Below, one piece after another: positions 9,902 to 22,030 of a DNA stretch of 64,000 nucleotides (its first letter is position 1; each line of letters starts with the position of its first letter). The stretch covers positions 248,001 through 312,000 of the forward strand of contig JBAIAC010000221.1 in the NCBI GenBank assembly GCA_037349315.1, written 5' to 3'. The notes beneath the pieces were generated by a model. It did no database searches. It was not told where the DNA came from and saw only the letters and a program-made list of their open reading frames with translations. The stretch comes from Chelydra serpentina (lineage: Eukaryota; Chordata; Testudines; Chelydridae). Made by a program: the position numbers and the translations under genes.

Positions 9902-12022
9902 TCAGCGGGGGCAGCGGGTGTTGCAGGGGTCCCCGGCGCGGAAGAGGCTGTAGACGCTGACCAGCGGGAACATGGTGAGGGCCCCCAGCATGGAGCCCAG
10001 CTGCACCACGGCCCCGCACCACACCAGGGCGCTGTGCCCCTCGTCCCGCAGGATCATGCCGATCATCAGCTTCACGTAGGAGAGCGAGCCCACGAAGAGC
10101 ACCCAGCACAGCACCTGGGCAGGGAGAGCACGGCACGTCAGGCAGGCCCGGCCCTGGCCTCCCACCACGGCCCCTACGCTGGGCACCAAGCGGGGCCCAC
10201 GGCGGAGTCGGGATCCCTCGGCCAGAGGGCGGGAGCCGGGGCCGGCGCTGACTTACGATGAGCGTCACCCCGGCGGGTCCGTGCAGCAGCGGTGGGCAGG
10301 GGCTCAGCACCGCCATGGCCATGATGTAGCAGCCGAACCCGGAGCCTGCCGCGGACAGGAGGCCGAGCGTCACCAAACCCCTGGGGGCAAAGCACCGGCT
10401 GGTGAAGGGAGGAGCGTCATTTAGTGACCCCAGCCCCCCACGCCCAGGCCCTGTCCGCCAGCGACCCCAACCTGCCCCAGCCCCCCACACCCTGCCCCCC
10501 AGTGACCCCAGCCCCCCACGCCCAGGCCCTGTCTGCCAGCGAACCCAGCCTGCCCCAGCCCCCCATGCCCTGCCCCCCAGTGACCCCAGCCCCTACCCCC
10601 AGGCTCCTAGGCCCTGACGTCCTATGATACCCGCCTGCCCCAGCTCCCCCAAGCTCCATGCCCTGACCCCCAGCTCCCCCAGCCTGCCCCAGACCCCGCC
10701 CACCGCCATGATACCTGTCTGCTCCAGCTCCCCCAACCCCCAGGCCCTGACCCCAGGTGCCCCCATAGCCTACCCCCAGGCCCTGCCACCCAGTGACACC
10801 AGCCTGCCCCAACCCCCCCGCCCCCAGTGGTGCCAATCTTCTCCCAGCCCCTCGGTGACCCTGGGCCATCTCGGCACCCTCTGCAGCAGGGGCATTAAAC
10901 TCAGCTGCTGCAGCCGCCCAGCCCGGTGCTCCTGGTGCCCTCGGAGGGCAGCTCCCTTGGCCGGCTGCCTGCCCGGGATGTGGGGCGCCCCCCAGCCGGG
11001 GGAGCAGCGCGTCCGCGTGGCCGCCGGGCCGCCCACCTGTTGGGCAGGAACATGCCGACGAAGCAGGCCAGCGGGTTGGCCACGGCGGCCAGCGTGGCCG
11101 AGAGGTGGTAGGCCGAGTTGCCGTAGGGCAGGCAGGAGTAGGACTGCACGGCGGGCAGCACCGCGTTGCTCAGCGCGTTGACCCAGGCCAGCACCAGGAA
11201 GATGTAGGCCACCTGGGGCCAGGAGTACGTGCCGGCGCCGAAGCAGCTGCTGGGCCGGCGGCTCTCGGCGGGGTTGATCATGGGCCGCTCCTCCACCACG
11301 GCCTGCAGGCCCGAGCCTGCCTCCACCCGGGCCTGGGCCCGGAACCGCTCCTTGGCCCGCTCCTGCCGGGCGGCCGGGAGGTGGTTGAGCAGGGCGAAGG
11401 CGGCGAGGCACAGGCCCATCATGCCGCCGAGGAAGAGGAAGAAGAGGCGAACGGAGAACCGGGCCGGCTGGTACTCGGCCCGCAGCCCCGGGCCCGAGGC
11501 GTTCCCTGCCAGGCTGCCGTTCACACACCGGGTCACCCCCGCCCCCTGGGCCAGGGCCACCAGGCCGGGCACCAGGCCGCTCAGCCCCTCGCCCACGAAG
11601 TAGGTGGTGAGGTAGCGGGCCCGGAACCGCAGCATGAAGGGCAGGAAGGTGACGGAGGAGGTGCAGTCCACCAGCGAGAGGAAGAAGAGGAGGACGAGGA
11701 GGGCGGTGCTGCGGGCAGCGCCCCCCACCACGCTGGTCTCCTGCCAGAAGAAGGCCAGCAGGACGCAGGCCAGCGCCCCAAGGCTGACGATGGTGTAGAT
11801 GGTTCCGGCCTCGCTCAGCCGCCCGGGCCGGCAGTGGTGCATGAGGGTGACGAAGAGCGGCCCCACGTTGGCGAACTGGATCAGCACCGTGAGGTAGGAT
11901 GGCAGGTACCAGCCCTCGGGGACCTGGGGCACTATGAGGGGCAGCTCCACCCACATGCCGTTGATGGCCACCCACGAGCCCGTGCCCAGGAGGCAGGCGA
12001 GGACGTGCACCACCAGCGCCAT
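9902..12022 (-). CDS. SLC52A3: Riboflavin transporter, SLC52A3-like (RFVT family)
   Basis: A plasma-membrane riboflavin importer. Three coding exons on the minus strand, 12022-11037, 10398-10257 and 10114-9902, give 986+142+213 bp, closing in frame at 446 aa (family about 445-470). All junctions are GT/AG: CCCAACAG^GTGGGC, CACCAG^CCGG, CTCATC^GTAAGT and GCCCAG^GTGCTG. The start ATG at 12020-12022 has a strong context (GCCATGG) and follows a 5'UTR acceptor at about 12045. Visible features are the N-terminal WVELPLIV segment, [31 protein letters not shown], two N-glycosylation motifs (NGS, NAS) in one loop, QSYSCLPYG and a C-terminal CNTRC. The wording of [24 protein letters not shown] and [11 protein letters not shown] is nearer SLC52A3 than SLC52A2. 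Unlike its neighbour at 26.6-31.8 kb it has no intron after VPEG. It could be a reptile-specific SLC52A3-like paralogue rather than the one-to-one orthologue; the symbol is provisional. Confidence 0.85.
10420..10860. repeat. Degenerate C-rich minisatellite in SLC52A3-like intron
   Basis: Repeating CCAGTGACCCCAGCC and CTGCCCCAGCCCCC blocks lie inside the intron between exons 10257-10398 and 11037-12022. Unit length varies. ORFs here are artefacts of composition. Confidence 0.65.
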
Positions 12023-12189
12023 GGCTTCGGCTGGCACGCCGGGCCTGAGAGCCAAACAGAGAGGGGGGCATTAACCAGAGCGCCGGGCGGGCTGCCAGGG
12101 CAGGGGGCAGGGGGCAGAGCTGCAGACCCAGCACCGGGACAGGACAGGGTCTCCCTGGAAAGCCAGCGCAGCGGCCTGGATGTGACCCC

Positions 12190-13440
12190 AAATCCGGGTA
12201 ACCGCCTGCCGCCCCCCAAAGCTGGGGCAACCCCACCATCCCCTCCTCCCATCTGTGCACCCGCCCTGCCCCCCAAAGCCTGGGATAACCTCCCCCATCC
12301 CCTCCTCCCATCTGTACACCCGCCCTGCCCCCAAACCTGGGATAACCTCCACCATCCCCTCCTCCCATCTGTACACCTGCCCTGCCCCCAAACCTGGGCA
12401 ACCCCCACCATCCCCTCCTCCCATCTGTGCACCAGCCCTGCCTCCAAACCTGGGCAACCCCCACCATCCCCTCCTCCCATCTGTGCACCCGCCCTGCCCC
12501 CCAAAGCCTGGGATAACCCCCACCATCCCCTCCTCCCATCTGTGCACCAGCCCTGCCCCCAAACCTGGGCAACCCCCACCATCCCCTCCTCCCATCTGTG
12601 CACCAGCCCTGCCCCCAAACCTGGGCAACCCCCACCATCCCCTCCTCCCATCTGTACACCCGCCCTGCCCCCAAACCTGGGCAACCCCCACCATCCCCTC
12701 CTCCCATCTGTGCACCAGCCCTGCCCCCAAACCTGGGCAACCCCACCATCCCCTCCTCCCATCTGTGCACCCGCCCTGCCCCCCAAAGCCTGGGATAACC
12801 TCCACCATCCCCTCCTCCCATCTGTGCGCCAGCCCTGCCCCCAAACCTGGGCAACCCCACCATCCCCTCCTCCCATCTGTGCACCCGCCCTGCCCCCCAA
12901 AGCCTGGGATAACCTCCACCATCCCCTCCTCCCATCTGTACACCAGCCCTGTCCCCAAACCTGGGATAACCTCCACCATCCGCTCCTCCCATCTGTGCAC
13001 CAGCCCTGCCCCCAAACCTGGGCAACCCCCCCATCCCCTCCTCCCATCTGTGCAACACGCCCTGCCCCCAAACCTGGGCAACCCCCACCATCCCCTCCTC
13101 CCATCTGTACACCCGCCCTGCCCCCAAACCTGGGCAACCCCCACCATCCCCTCCTCCCATCTGTGCAACACGCCCTGCCCCCAAACCTGGGCAACCCCCC
13201 CATCCCCTCCTCCCATCTGTGCACCCGCCCTGCCCCCCAAAGCCTGGGATAACCTCCACCATCCCCTCCTCCCATCTGTGCGCCACGCCCTGCCCCCCAA
13301 AACTGGGGCAACCCCTACTATCCCCTCCCCCCAACTGTGCACCCGCCCTGCCCCGAAAGCCGGGTAACCGCCTGCTGCCCTCCAAAGCCGGGGCACCCCC
13401 CACCATCCCCTTCTCCTGCCTGCGTGCCATGCTCTACCTT
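12190..13440. repeat. 56-bp minisatellite, about 22 copies
   Basis: Units of 55-59 bp contain CCATCCCCTCCTCCCATCTG, a variable GTGCACCAGCCC/GTACACCCGCCC, then CCAAACCTGGGCAA or CCAAAGCCTGGGATAA. The array lies directly upstream of the SLC52A3-like 5'UTR acceptor, so probably in its first intron. Long ORFs of several hundred codons are open in several frames on both strands because the units lack stops; they are not genes. Confidence 0.9.
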
Positions 13441-13534
13441 CCCCCGCTCCTCCCCAAGCAGCAAGGAGCAGGGAGCTTCCCAGTGGGAACAGGCTTGGGA
13501 TGCCCACACACCCCAACACATAGGGGTGCAGCGC

Positions 13535-13935
13535 ACACACACACACATGGACACATGCAAGTACACACACACAGCCAGATATGTGTGCATACACACACAC
13601 ACAGCCAGATATGTGTGCATACACACACACACAGAGCCAGACATTTGTGCATACACACACACACACACACACAGAGCCAGACATGTGTGCATACACACAC
13701 ACACACAGCCAGACATGTGTGCATACACACATATACACACACACAGAGCCAGACATGTGTGCATACACACACACACACAGCCAGACATGTGTGCATACAC
13801 ACATACACACACACACACACACAGAGCCAGACATGTGCACACACACACACACACAGAGCCAGACATGTGCACGCACACACACACACACACAGAGCCAGAC
13901 ATGTGTGCATACACACACACACACACACGCTTGCT
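13535..13935. repeat. Compound CA microsatellite/minisatellite
   Basis: (CA)n tracts alternate with AGCCAGACATGTGTGCATA about every 35-55 bp, giving roughly ten interspersed copies. Simple-sequence DNA; no coding potential. Confidence 0.9.
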
Positions 13936-14957
13936 GGTACAGGAAGTGGATTGTCCTTCACTGAGCTGCAGACCAGGCCTCGGGCCGCTGTGCCCGCCTG
14001 GCTGGGTTATTAACTGGGGCAGGCCCATGGCTGTCAGTGGTGGGACCTCGGCACACGTCTGCCCCCACCCCGAGCCCTTTTCTCCTGCTCTGAAACATCC
14101 CGCAGCAGCCAGAGCGGCAGGGCCTGGGCCTCTCCTCTGGCACTGGCGACAGCCGCCCGGAGAGGCTGGGAGGTCTGGTGGGCACAGCGCAGGATTCGGC
14201 GGCAGGACTCCTGGCGTCTGAGCCTGTCTCTGCTGGTGACTCCCTGTGTGTCTTTGGGCAGGGCCCTGTCTTGTCCTGTGCCTCAGTTTCCTCCTCTGCA
14301 GAGTCACCAGTCCGTGAGGAACATGGAGCCTGGCACAGGGGCTAGCCATGGTCAGCGTCCCATCCTGGATGGCGCTGGAGCAGGAACAGGGCTAAAGCTC
14401 AGTTCTGACCAGCCTGCATTGCAAGAGTGATGCCAGGGGGTGGCAGCATAGCGGGGTACCGTGGTGGGGCTGGGCTCCAGGGGGGCTGGCAGGGAGCTGG
14501 GCTCGAGCCCTGCTGGGCTGGGATCAGACCATGCCAGCTGCCCCTCTCCTGGCCTAGGGCCAGGGCCTAGCAGAGTTTCCTGGCCCAGCCGAGCTATTGG
14601 CTCCCCCAGGGGCGCCCCTGCACAGCCTGAGCCCGGAGAGCCCTGCAGAGCTCCCTGAAAGCCGAGCCCGGTGCGCCCCACCTAGCGTGGAGGGGCTCGC
14701 TCGGGGGGTGCCCTAGGGATGGGCTATTAGCCTCACGCTTTGCCTCCGTTTACCACAGTGCATTGGCTGGGCTGGGTGCCCCTGGGGCTGCCCCGGCCAC
14801 TGGCCCCTTTGGGGACTGGGCACCTGGCTCTGGCCTGTGGCTCCTGGCTGCCCAGGACATGGCCCTCGCTCAGCTGCCCCTGGAGGAGGCTACTCCCGCC
14901 TCGCCCTGCTCGTCTCCATCTCCAGCGCTCGTCCCCCTCGCCCGCCCTGGGACCCAA
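13936..14957. other. No gene; MIR fragment within
   Basis: Unique GC-rich DNA. At about 14195-14310 there is a decayed plus-strand MIR (GTGTGTCTTTGGGCAGGG followed by GTGCCTCAGTTTCCTCCTCT). Nothing else is supported. Confidence 0.5.
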
Positions 14958-15511
14958 TGTGATGGAATAGGACTGTTCTTAATGTTTCTATGCCTCAGTT
15001 TCCCCAATGCATGGGTTAAGTCTCTAGGTGGTGGGATAAAGGGTGTAATCACAGAGCCCTAGAGGGCCAGTGTGATGACAGAGAATGGCTGAAACTCTGT
15101 CTCCTGGCAACTGATGGTCTGGGCCCCTCCCCTGCAAAGGTGAGAGCTGAAGGTGTTGGAACCAAGGGATCAGGTAACCTCCTGGCCCGGGAAGGAGACA
15201 AAGGGAGAGGAGGGGCTGGACAGTTTGAGTTTGCAGCCGGCTAAGGAAGAGGGGGGGAGGTGCAGACAGGGTCTGGCCTCCCTGCCCCCCATTTGGAGCT
15301 GTGGGGTGAAATGCAGGGAGCCCCGGGCTGGGGTCTAAGCTCCCTGCCCCCCGGAAGGGCCCGACTGAGGGGTCCTGGATGTACTGACAAGCTCTGGTTG
15401 GGCTGTGTTCCTGGCATCTCTAATAAACCTTCTGTTCTACTGGCTGGCTGAGACTCCCAGTGAATCCAGGGAAGAGGGGTGCAGAGCCGGACTCCCCTAT
15501 ACTCCGTGACA
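14958..15511 (+). mobile_element. Solo-type LTR (copy B), plus orientation
   Basis: It begins TGTGATGGAATAGG and ends CTCCGTGACA. AATAAA lies at 15422-15427. It is about 554 bp, the same family as 7540-8054 (opposite strand) and the fragment at 3690-4038. No internal viral sequence is linked to it, so it is most simply a solo LTR. I found no convincing flanking duplication. Confidence 0.7.
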
Positions 15512-17442
15512 GGGGGCAAGGGGCAGATGGGGAGGGAGGAGCTGCAGGAGGGCTGAGGGGAGGAGGCAGAGGGGTAGGGGGTCACGGGCTCCTCCGCAGC
15601 ACCAGCTCCGTCAGGGCACTAACCCCTCCCCCCCCCCCCCCATGCCACAGCAGGGGGCTGCTCTGGCTGCAGCTTCGGGGAAGGTTTGTACCTGAGACGC
15701 ACTGCTGCGAGACCCGGAGCAAGGCCCCGGTGCGGCCGGGCATGGCTGGCTGAGGCAAGGCACCGGCACACGGCTCCAACGCCCAATGCAGCCTTCCCAG
15801 GGATGCTGAGGGTTATGGGGCTGCAGATCACCCGGGGCAGGGGGCGAGGCGGCTGATCTCTGCAGGAATCCCGTGCCTCCTGTGGGGTGTCTGTGCCCCC
15901 CCCCCCCCATTGACACCCGAGGCTGTGGGGGTGGGTGGGCCGCAGGACGCAGAGCAGGGCTGAGCAAGCGTCACCCACAGCAAGGAGCAAGCCGACCTGG
16001 CCAGGCTGCCCCTGCCCTTCGCACCCGCGGCGTCCCCAGCAGATCAGAAAGACTCGGGCAGCGTCGCCAACTGGAGAGTTCCTGGACAGTCTCGCGGTGT
16101 TTTCCTGGAGTCAGGGGTTCGGGGAGAACCGCAGCCTCCACCGAGCACACAGGGCTCTGGAGAGGAGCTGGAAACGGCTCCCGAGTGCCGCCCTAGAGGC
16201 CCAGCCGGTGTCTGCACGACAATGCAGGGGCGTGGTGGGTGTGATCCCCGCTGGGCAGCGCCATGACGGCAGGACCCGCTAGTGCGAATGCAAGTAAATG
16301 TCCCCGGAATGCTGCACCGTCACCGGTGCAACGGGCGTCGTTCGGGGCTGGGGGGCGGAATTAGCCAGCGGTAACGGTACAGGACACGGAGCTGGGACGC
16401 TGGGCGGGCCCCGGGCGTTGTCTCTCTGGTGCTTGGCTGCCTGGTTCTTGCTCCCGTGCCCGGGGTCTGCCCTGAACTCCACGCGGGGGCTTGGGAAGGA
16501 GTGTCCCATCCCCCCACCACCGTCAGACTAGCAGGGACCTCGGAGAAGCGGGGGGGGAGGGGGGTTGCCTCCCCCTGCAGTGTGTGGGTCACTTGCCAGG
16601 ATCAGCTGGGTGTATCTCACTGAATCACTTCCCTGCCATTGGGGAGCCGTGGGCACCGGTGCCCCGGGTCCCTGCTGTGCTCTGCCTGTGGGTCTCCACA
16701 GCTGGGTTCAGGGTGCGGGTGTTGGCTGGCCGAGAGGCTGCTTCACGTAACACCGCTGGGCGACATGGGCTTTGCGGGTGGCCAGTCCCGGCTCAGCAGT
16801 TCTCGGAGCCCCGCAGGGAGGTCACGGCAGCGCTCGCCGGGCCGGGGCACCCAGCGCCCGGGAGGGGCCTCTCTTTAGCCAGTATTTACATCCCACCCCG
16901 GAAAGGACGAACACTGGGCCTCGGACTGGGGCCAGCCTGGCCCTGCCATGGGGACACGGGGCTGTGACCTCTGCGTGCCCAGCTGCCCTGGCAGCGCCCT
17001 GGGGGGATCTCCAAGCGCTCGGCCCGCGCTCTGCCTCGGAGCCGCGGTGGAGCCAGAGACACTTGGCTGCTCCAGTGCCCCCCCCCCCGCCCTGCCCCCC
17101 GCGGCTGTAATAAGTGACCGCCGCTGGGTTAGGCGTTAACTCCTGCTCAGGGGCTACCGGCAGCTCTCCAGGGAATGGCTGAGTCGGCACCGAAGGCCTG
17201 GGGCAAGGTCCGGCCCTTGGGGGGCCCCCAGTTCCCTCGACCTTCTCACGGGGCTGACCAGAGCCAGCGGCCGGGAAGGGCCGAGATGAAACCTCCTTTT
17301 CCGGCCTGCTCCCATGTGCTGGGAAGGGTCACAAAGGTTCCACGCCCCGCCCGGCCCTGGGGCCGCGAGTCTGTTACTGGGGGCTGGGAGCGGCCTAGTG
17401 ACCCGCCGGACTCGAGCAATCAGCGAACCCCTGTGGGACAGG
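15512..17442. other. GC-rich intergenic DNA, no gene supported
   Basis: Many short ORFs arise from GC content on both strands. None shows a domain, a signal or a splice-consistent exon. It could belong to the 5' intron of the SLC52A3-like gene if that gene's first exon lies further right. Confidence 0.4.
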
Positions 17443-17564
17443 TAGGGTGACCATATGTCCCGATTTTATAGGGACAGTCCCGAGTTTTGGGTCTTTTTCT
17501 TATACAGGCTCCTATTACCCCCCACCCCGTCCCGATTTTTCACACTTGCTGTCTGGTCACCCTA
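17443..17564. mobile_element. Short MITE with TAGGGTGACCA termini
   Basis: The ends are TAGGGTGACCA at 17443 and, on the other strand, TAGGGTGACCA from 17564. The 122-bp body (CCCGATTTTATAGGG and CCCGATTTTTCACAC) matches a MITE that is common in turtle genomes. The terminal TA would fit a TA target site of the Tc1/mariner type; that part is inference. Confidence 0.7.
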
Positions 17565-18539
17565 GGGACAAGGGTGGGCCGAGGCCGCTGCGCCTGCTGC
17601 CCAGTTTCCTTGGGCTGCCCCGGGGCTCTGTCTGTCCCCAGCTCCTCCTACACCTAGGCTGGCGGCTTTGAGCTGTTTCTGCAGCGCCGCGCACAAGGGG
17701 GGCCTGGCCCAGGAGTGGGGGGGGGGGTCTCGAGCCCTTCTCCCCGTGGAGGGAGCCAGGGTGCGTGTGGGAAACCCTCCCCCAGGCAGCACATGACTGC
17801 CAGCTTCCGCCCGCCCCCACAGTCCCCCCCACACACACTGAGCGAGCCTGGGCTGTGACCCAAGGGGGGGGAAAGACCTCCCCTCCCCACCTTGCACCCC
17901 CGGTTCTCTGTCTGCTCAGTCTGCAGCCTGCACACGACAGACATCCCTGCGGGGGGCGGGGGGCTGAGGGCTGGGATCAGGGGGAGGCAGGGGGGGCTGA
18001 GCCCCAGGATCTGACTGACCCGAGGCATCCAGCCAGCAGTATGTTCCTGTCTTGGCAGATACTGTCACTCAGCTCCCCTGGCCTGGGGGATGGAGCTAAA
18101 TCCCCGCTGGGAAAAGCCCCCGGTGGGTAAATGATCTGCAGACCCAGAGCTCAGAGGTCGGAAAGGCCCCATGTGGGGGCTCATCTGTTCCTCCTCCAGG
18201 GGCAGGGCAGGCTTCCTGCTGCAGCAATGCGGGTCCCCCCTTCCCCTGGGGGACGAATCCCCACTGGGACGTGTCCGGCTCGTCAGCCCCAGCGTCCGTT
18301 CCCCCAGGGGTGTGTGCGGCTGGCTGGGGGTCCCTGTGGGGGAGGGCTCTGCCGGGCTCTTCCTGGCCCCGTCACCCCCGGGCACCTTGTACCCTGTGCG
18401 CTCACACGGATCCACACACAGCGTTGGTGTCCTGCTGCCACCTGGGGCTCTGCCCGCACGACAGGCATCACCACACACCCCCTAGGTCACCCGACAGGCG
18501 TCATCGCGTCATCACCCACCCACCCCACATCATGTCAGC
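17565..18539. other. No gene recognised
   Basis: Unique GC-rich sequence; no supported exon, RNA gene or named repeat. Confidence 0.4.
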
Positions 18540-18593
18540 CGACAGGTGTCACACACACACACACACACACTCCATGTCACTCGCCAGGTGTCA

Positions 18594-18641
<48 letters not shown>

Positions 18642-18662
18642 CATGTCACTCACCAGGTGTCA

Positions 18663-18699
<37 letters not shown>

Positions 18700-18719
18700 A
18701 TGTCACTCGCCAGGCGTCA

Positions 18720-18761
<42 letters not shown>

Positions 18762-19075
18762 CATGTCACTCGCCAGGTGTCATCACACACACACACACAC
18801 ACACACGTCAGCTGATAGGCATCATCACACACACGCACACACACAAACACACACTCCCCATGTCACTCGACAGGCATAATCACACACACCCCATGTCACT
18901 CGACAGGCGCGCGCACACACCCACACACCCACACACCCACACACACACCCCATGTTACTCAACAGGCGTCGTCACACACACACACTGTGACCCAACAGGC
19001 ACTATCACACACACACACCCCATGTCACCCGACAGGCATCTCTCTCTCACACACACACACACACATATGTATGTG
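18540..19075. repeat. CA-repeat array with CCATGTCACTCGCCAGG spacers
   Basis: Long (CA)n runs alternate with a spacer of the type CCATGTCACTCGCCAGGTGT, roughly ten times. Plus-strand frames read His-Thr repeats; these are not proteins. Confidence 0.9.
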
Positions 19076-19199
19076 CTGAGGCAGACGCTGCCTGTTACAC
19101 ATTCCCCCAAAGCTCCCCCAGCCTCTCTCCTGTTGCATCCCCCTCCCCGTCCCTTGGCAGCCTGGCCCGGCTGCTCCCGGGTCCCCTCCCTGGGGATGG

Positions 19200-19640
19200 G
19201 GCAGCCGGCGCTTTCCAGCCCCCTCCTACCTTGCTATCCGCCGGCTGCTGCCTGCTCCGAGCCCGGCCGAGCTGGAAGTGCCGGGCGAAGGGCCCCTCCC
19301 TGCTGCCTTCGCCTTTCCTGGCCGCTCTGCCTGCGTAACGCTGCCCGGGGCAGTGGTAGCGATTGGCCGCCCGCTGGGCCGGGATGCTGCCCTGGAGGTG
19401 GGCAGGGGAGCTCAGGCTGCCCTGGCACGTGGAACTGCCTGGGCCGGCTGGTTTATGGGTCAGCGCCTCCGGCGCCGAGCCGCAGCAGGGGAGAGCCGGG
19501 ACGGAGCCCAGCCGGGGGACGGCACGAAGCCGCTTCGCTCGGCGGGGGATGGAGGAACCGCGGCAGCACCTGGCTCAGCTGGTGACCCTGGGACGGGTGA
19601 AATGAACCGGGCGCAGTGCGCCTGATGCCCCCCTGGGTCT
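19200..19640 (-). promoter_or_regulatory. CpG-richer segment, possible promoter
   Basis: This is the most CpG-rich non-repetitive block between the two transporter genes (GGCGCCGAGCC, GCCGCTTCGCTCGGCGGG). It could be the promoter of the leftward SLC52A3-like gene. No TATA box or exon donor is convincing, so this is inference from composition and position. Confidence 0.25.
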
Positions 19641-19904
19641 GCCTGTATCCGGCTGGCGTCTCTCCTCCTGGACTTGGATCGGAAGCTCTGTGGAGCTCTT
19701 TGTTCTGGGTTTGTGCAGCACCTAACGCAGCGGGGGCCTGGGCCATGGCTGGGGCTCCCAGGCGGTGCCATAATCCACATCACGAAGTGTGGAAGGAATG
19801 GTGCAGGGCCTGCAAGCTGGGCAGGAGCAGAATGAAGCGGCCTGTATCTGAGCACGACCACGGCCCCTTGGGCAGACAGCTTGTGATACTGGCTGTAATG
19901 GCAG

Positions 19905-20150
19905 TGCACAGACCACCGGAGCCCTGCCTCATTCAGTGCACAGACCACCGGAGCCCTGCCTCATTCAGTAAACAGCCCCCCCCCCGAGCCGTGCCTCAAT
20001 CAGCGCACGCCCCCCCCCCCCGGAGCCCTGCCTCATTCAGTGCATAGCCTCCCCCAAGCCCTGCCTCAATCAGCGCACGCCCCCCCCTGAGCCCTGCCTC
20101 ATTCAGTACACAGGCCTCCCGGAGCCCTGCCTCATTCAGTGCACAGGCCG
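19905..20150. repeat. About 36-bp tandem repeat, seven diverged copies
   Basis: Units contain GAGCCCTGCCTCATTCAGTG followed by CACA or a C-run. The first two are nearly identical; later ones carry poly-C expansions. Confidence 0.75.
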
Positions 20151-20254
20151 CTGGGGCAGGGCAACCCCCTGGAAGAAGCCAGTGCCCCAAACCAAACACG
20201 TGAGCAGGGGCCAGTTGACATTCTGTACATAGACATCCTGCCACTGCTGCGGGG

Positions 20255-21200
20255 AGCCAGGCCAGGGAGTGGGGACAGGGGCTGCAGGCAGCAGTGCTGG
20301 GGATCGGGTACAGGGGCTGCAGGGAGTCAGGCCGGGGATTGGGGACAGGGGCTGCGGGGAGCCAGGCCGGGGATTGGGGACAGGGGCTGCAGGCAGCCAG
20401 GCCGGGGATTGGGGACAGGGGCTACGGGGAGCCAGGCCGGGGACTGGGGACAGGGGCTGCGGGGAGCCAGGCCGGGGATTGGGGACAGGGGCTGCGGGGA
20501 GCCAGACTGGGGATTGGGGACAGGGGCTGCAGGGAGTCAGGCCGGGGATTGGGGACAGGGGCTGCGGGGAGTCAGGCTGGGGATTGGGGACAGGGGCTGC
20601 GGGGAGCCAGGCCGGGGATTGGGGACAGGGGCTGCAGGGAGTCAGGCCAGGGAGTGGGGACAGGGGCTGCGGGGAGCCAGGCCGGGGATTGGGGACAGAG
20701 GCTGCGGGGAGTCAGGCCGGGGATTGGGGACAGGGACTGCGGGGAGTCAGGCCGGGGATTGGGGACAGGGGCTGCGGGGAGTCAGGCCGGGGATTGGGGA
20801 CAGGGGCTGCGGGGAGTCAGGCCGGGGAGTGGGGACAGGGGCTGCGGGGAGTCAGGCCGGGGATTGGGGACAGGGGCTGCCGGGAGTCAGGCCGGGGATT
20901 GGGGACAGAGGCTGCGGGGAGTCAGGCCGGGGATTGGGGACAGGGACTGCGGGGAGTCAGGCCGGGGATTGGGGACAGGGGCTGCGGGGAGCCAGGCCAG
21001 GGATTGGGGACAGGGGCTGCGGGGAGCCAGGCCGGGGATTGGGGACAGGGGCTGCGGGGAGCCAGGCCGGGGATTGGGGACAGGGGCTGCGGGGAGCCAG
21101 GCCTGGGATTGGGGACAGGGGCTGCGGGGAGTCAGGCCGGGGATTGGGGACAGGGGCTGCGGGGAGCCAGGCCGGGGATTGGGGACAGGGGCTGCCCGTC
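20255..21200. repeat. 35-bp minisatellite, about 26 copies
   Basis: The unit is 35 bp: GGGGATTGGGGACAGGGG then CTGCGGGGAGCCAGGCC. AGTCAGG/AGCCAGG and CGGGG/CAGGG variants are scattered. Because 35 is not a multiple of three, three frames stay open and give spurious Gly-rich ORFs. Confidence 0.95.
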
Positions 21201-22030
21201 CCCGGCACTGCAGCGCCTGGAGGGACACTGTGCATGCAGCCAGCACGGGGTGGGGGACTAACAGCGTCGCTCTGGGTGCTCTCTGTGGCCAGCAGACTCA
21301 AGAGGCGCCTGTCCAGTCAGCACGGCCTAGCTCGGCTGTTTGCTGCCATGAGGGGCCCACAGACGAGCCCCGTTCCTCCGAGCTGGAGACAGGCCCCGGG
21401 TGGGGCGCTCACACGGCCCGTCAGCATCGCAGGGGGGCTCAGAAGCTGGAAGCCCCCGACCCTGCTGCCGTCCCAGCCCATTGCACACCTGAGCCGACTG
21501 ACTGCTCAGGGGCCAGGAGGCGGATTTACTTGCTGGGCTCCTGGGGGGTCAAAGGTTCCTCTCCCGCTGGCTCAGGCGCCAGCAGCGAGTCCCTGTGGCA
21601 GGGGGCCGGTCTGTGCCCGTAGGCCCGTGCATGGGGGGGTTGGGGGGGGGCCTGGGCCCAGCAGCTGCTCACACAGGACAGGCCGGGCAGGATTCGGCGG
21701 ATAATCAGGGCCCGATTCTCAGCGTCTCGGTATTGAATTCGATGCCACAGGTGCGGGATATTCCGGGGAGCGTCAGCCAGGGATGATGGGAGGACTGGAG
21801 AGATCCAGATAACGTGTAACGCGCACACCGGCGCCATCGAGTGCCAAGCCCTGCCCCGGGCCCAGCCTCCCACGTTCTGGAGCAGCAGCTGGCCCTTGCC
21901 AGGGTCACCCAGGGAAATTCTCTCCCTCGCGTCGCGCCCGTGCAGCAAAATGGCCGCTCACCAACAGAAACCGGAGCTGCCCCCGCCTGGGAGAGCAGGC
22001 GGCTGCAGCCCCCGCGAGGCACAGGCCCAC
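21201..22030. other. No gene recognised
   Basis: Unique GC-rich spacer between two arrays; nothing supported. Confidence 0.4.

Noticed and set aside
10901..12055. Upstream in-frame ATG giving MALRPGVPAEA before the SLC52A3-like start
   Set aside because: It lies upstream of the acceptor TCTCAG at about 12045 and is therefore intronic; the ATG at 12020-12022 matches family N-termini.
10770..13430. Minus-strand ORF of 886 codons and plus-strand ORF of 715 codons across the same DNA
   Set aside because: They run through the 56-bp minisatellite in several frames at once. The only real coding sequence there is the SLC52A3-like exon 11037-12022.
18131..19585. 484-codon His/Thr-rich ORF
   Set aside because: Mostly (CA)n translated; simple-sequence DNA.
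20255..21200. Regular short repeats considered as a CRISPR array
   Set aside because: There are no unique spacers; the units are direct tandem copies, and the window is vertebrate DNA.
20139..21704. Gly/Arg-rich ORFs of 330-521 codons
   Set aside because: Produced by a stop-free 35-bp repeat that stays open in all three plus frames; no domain, no start context, no splice sites.
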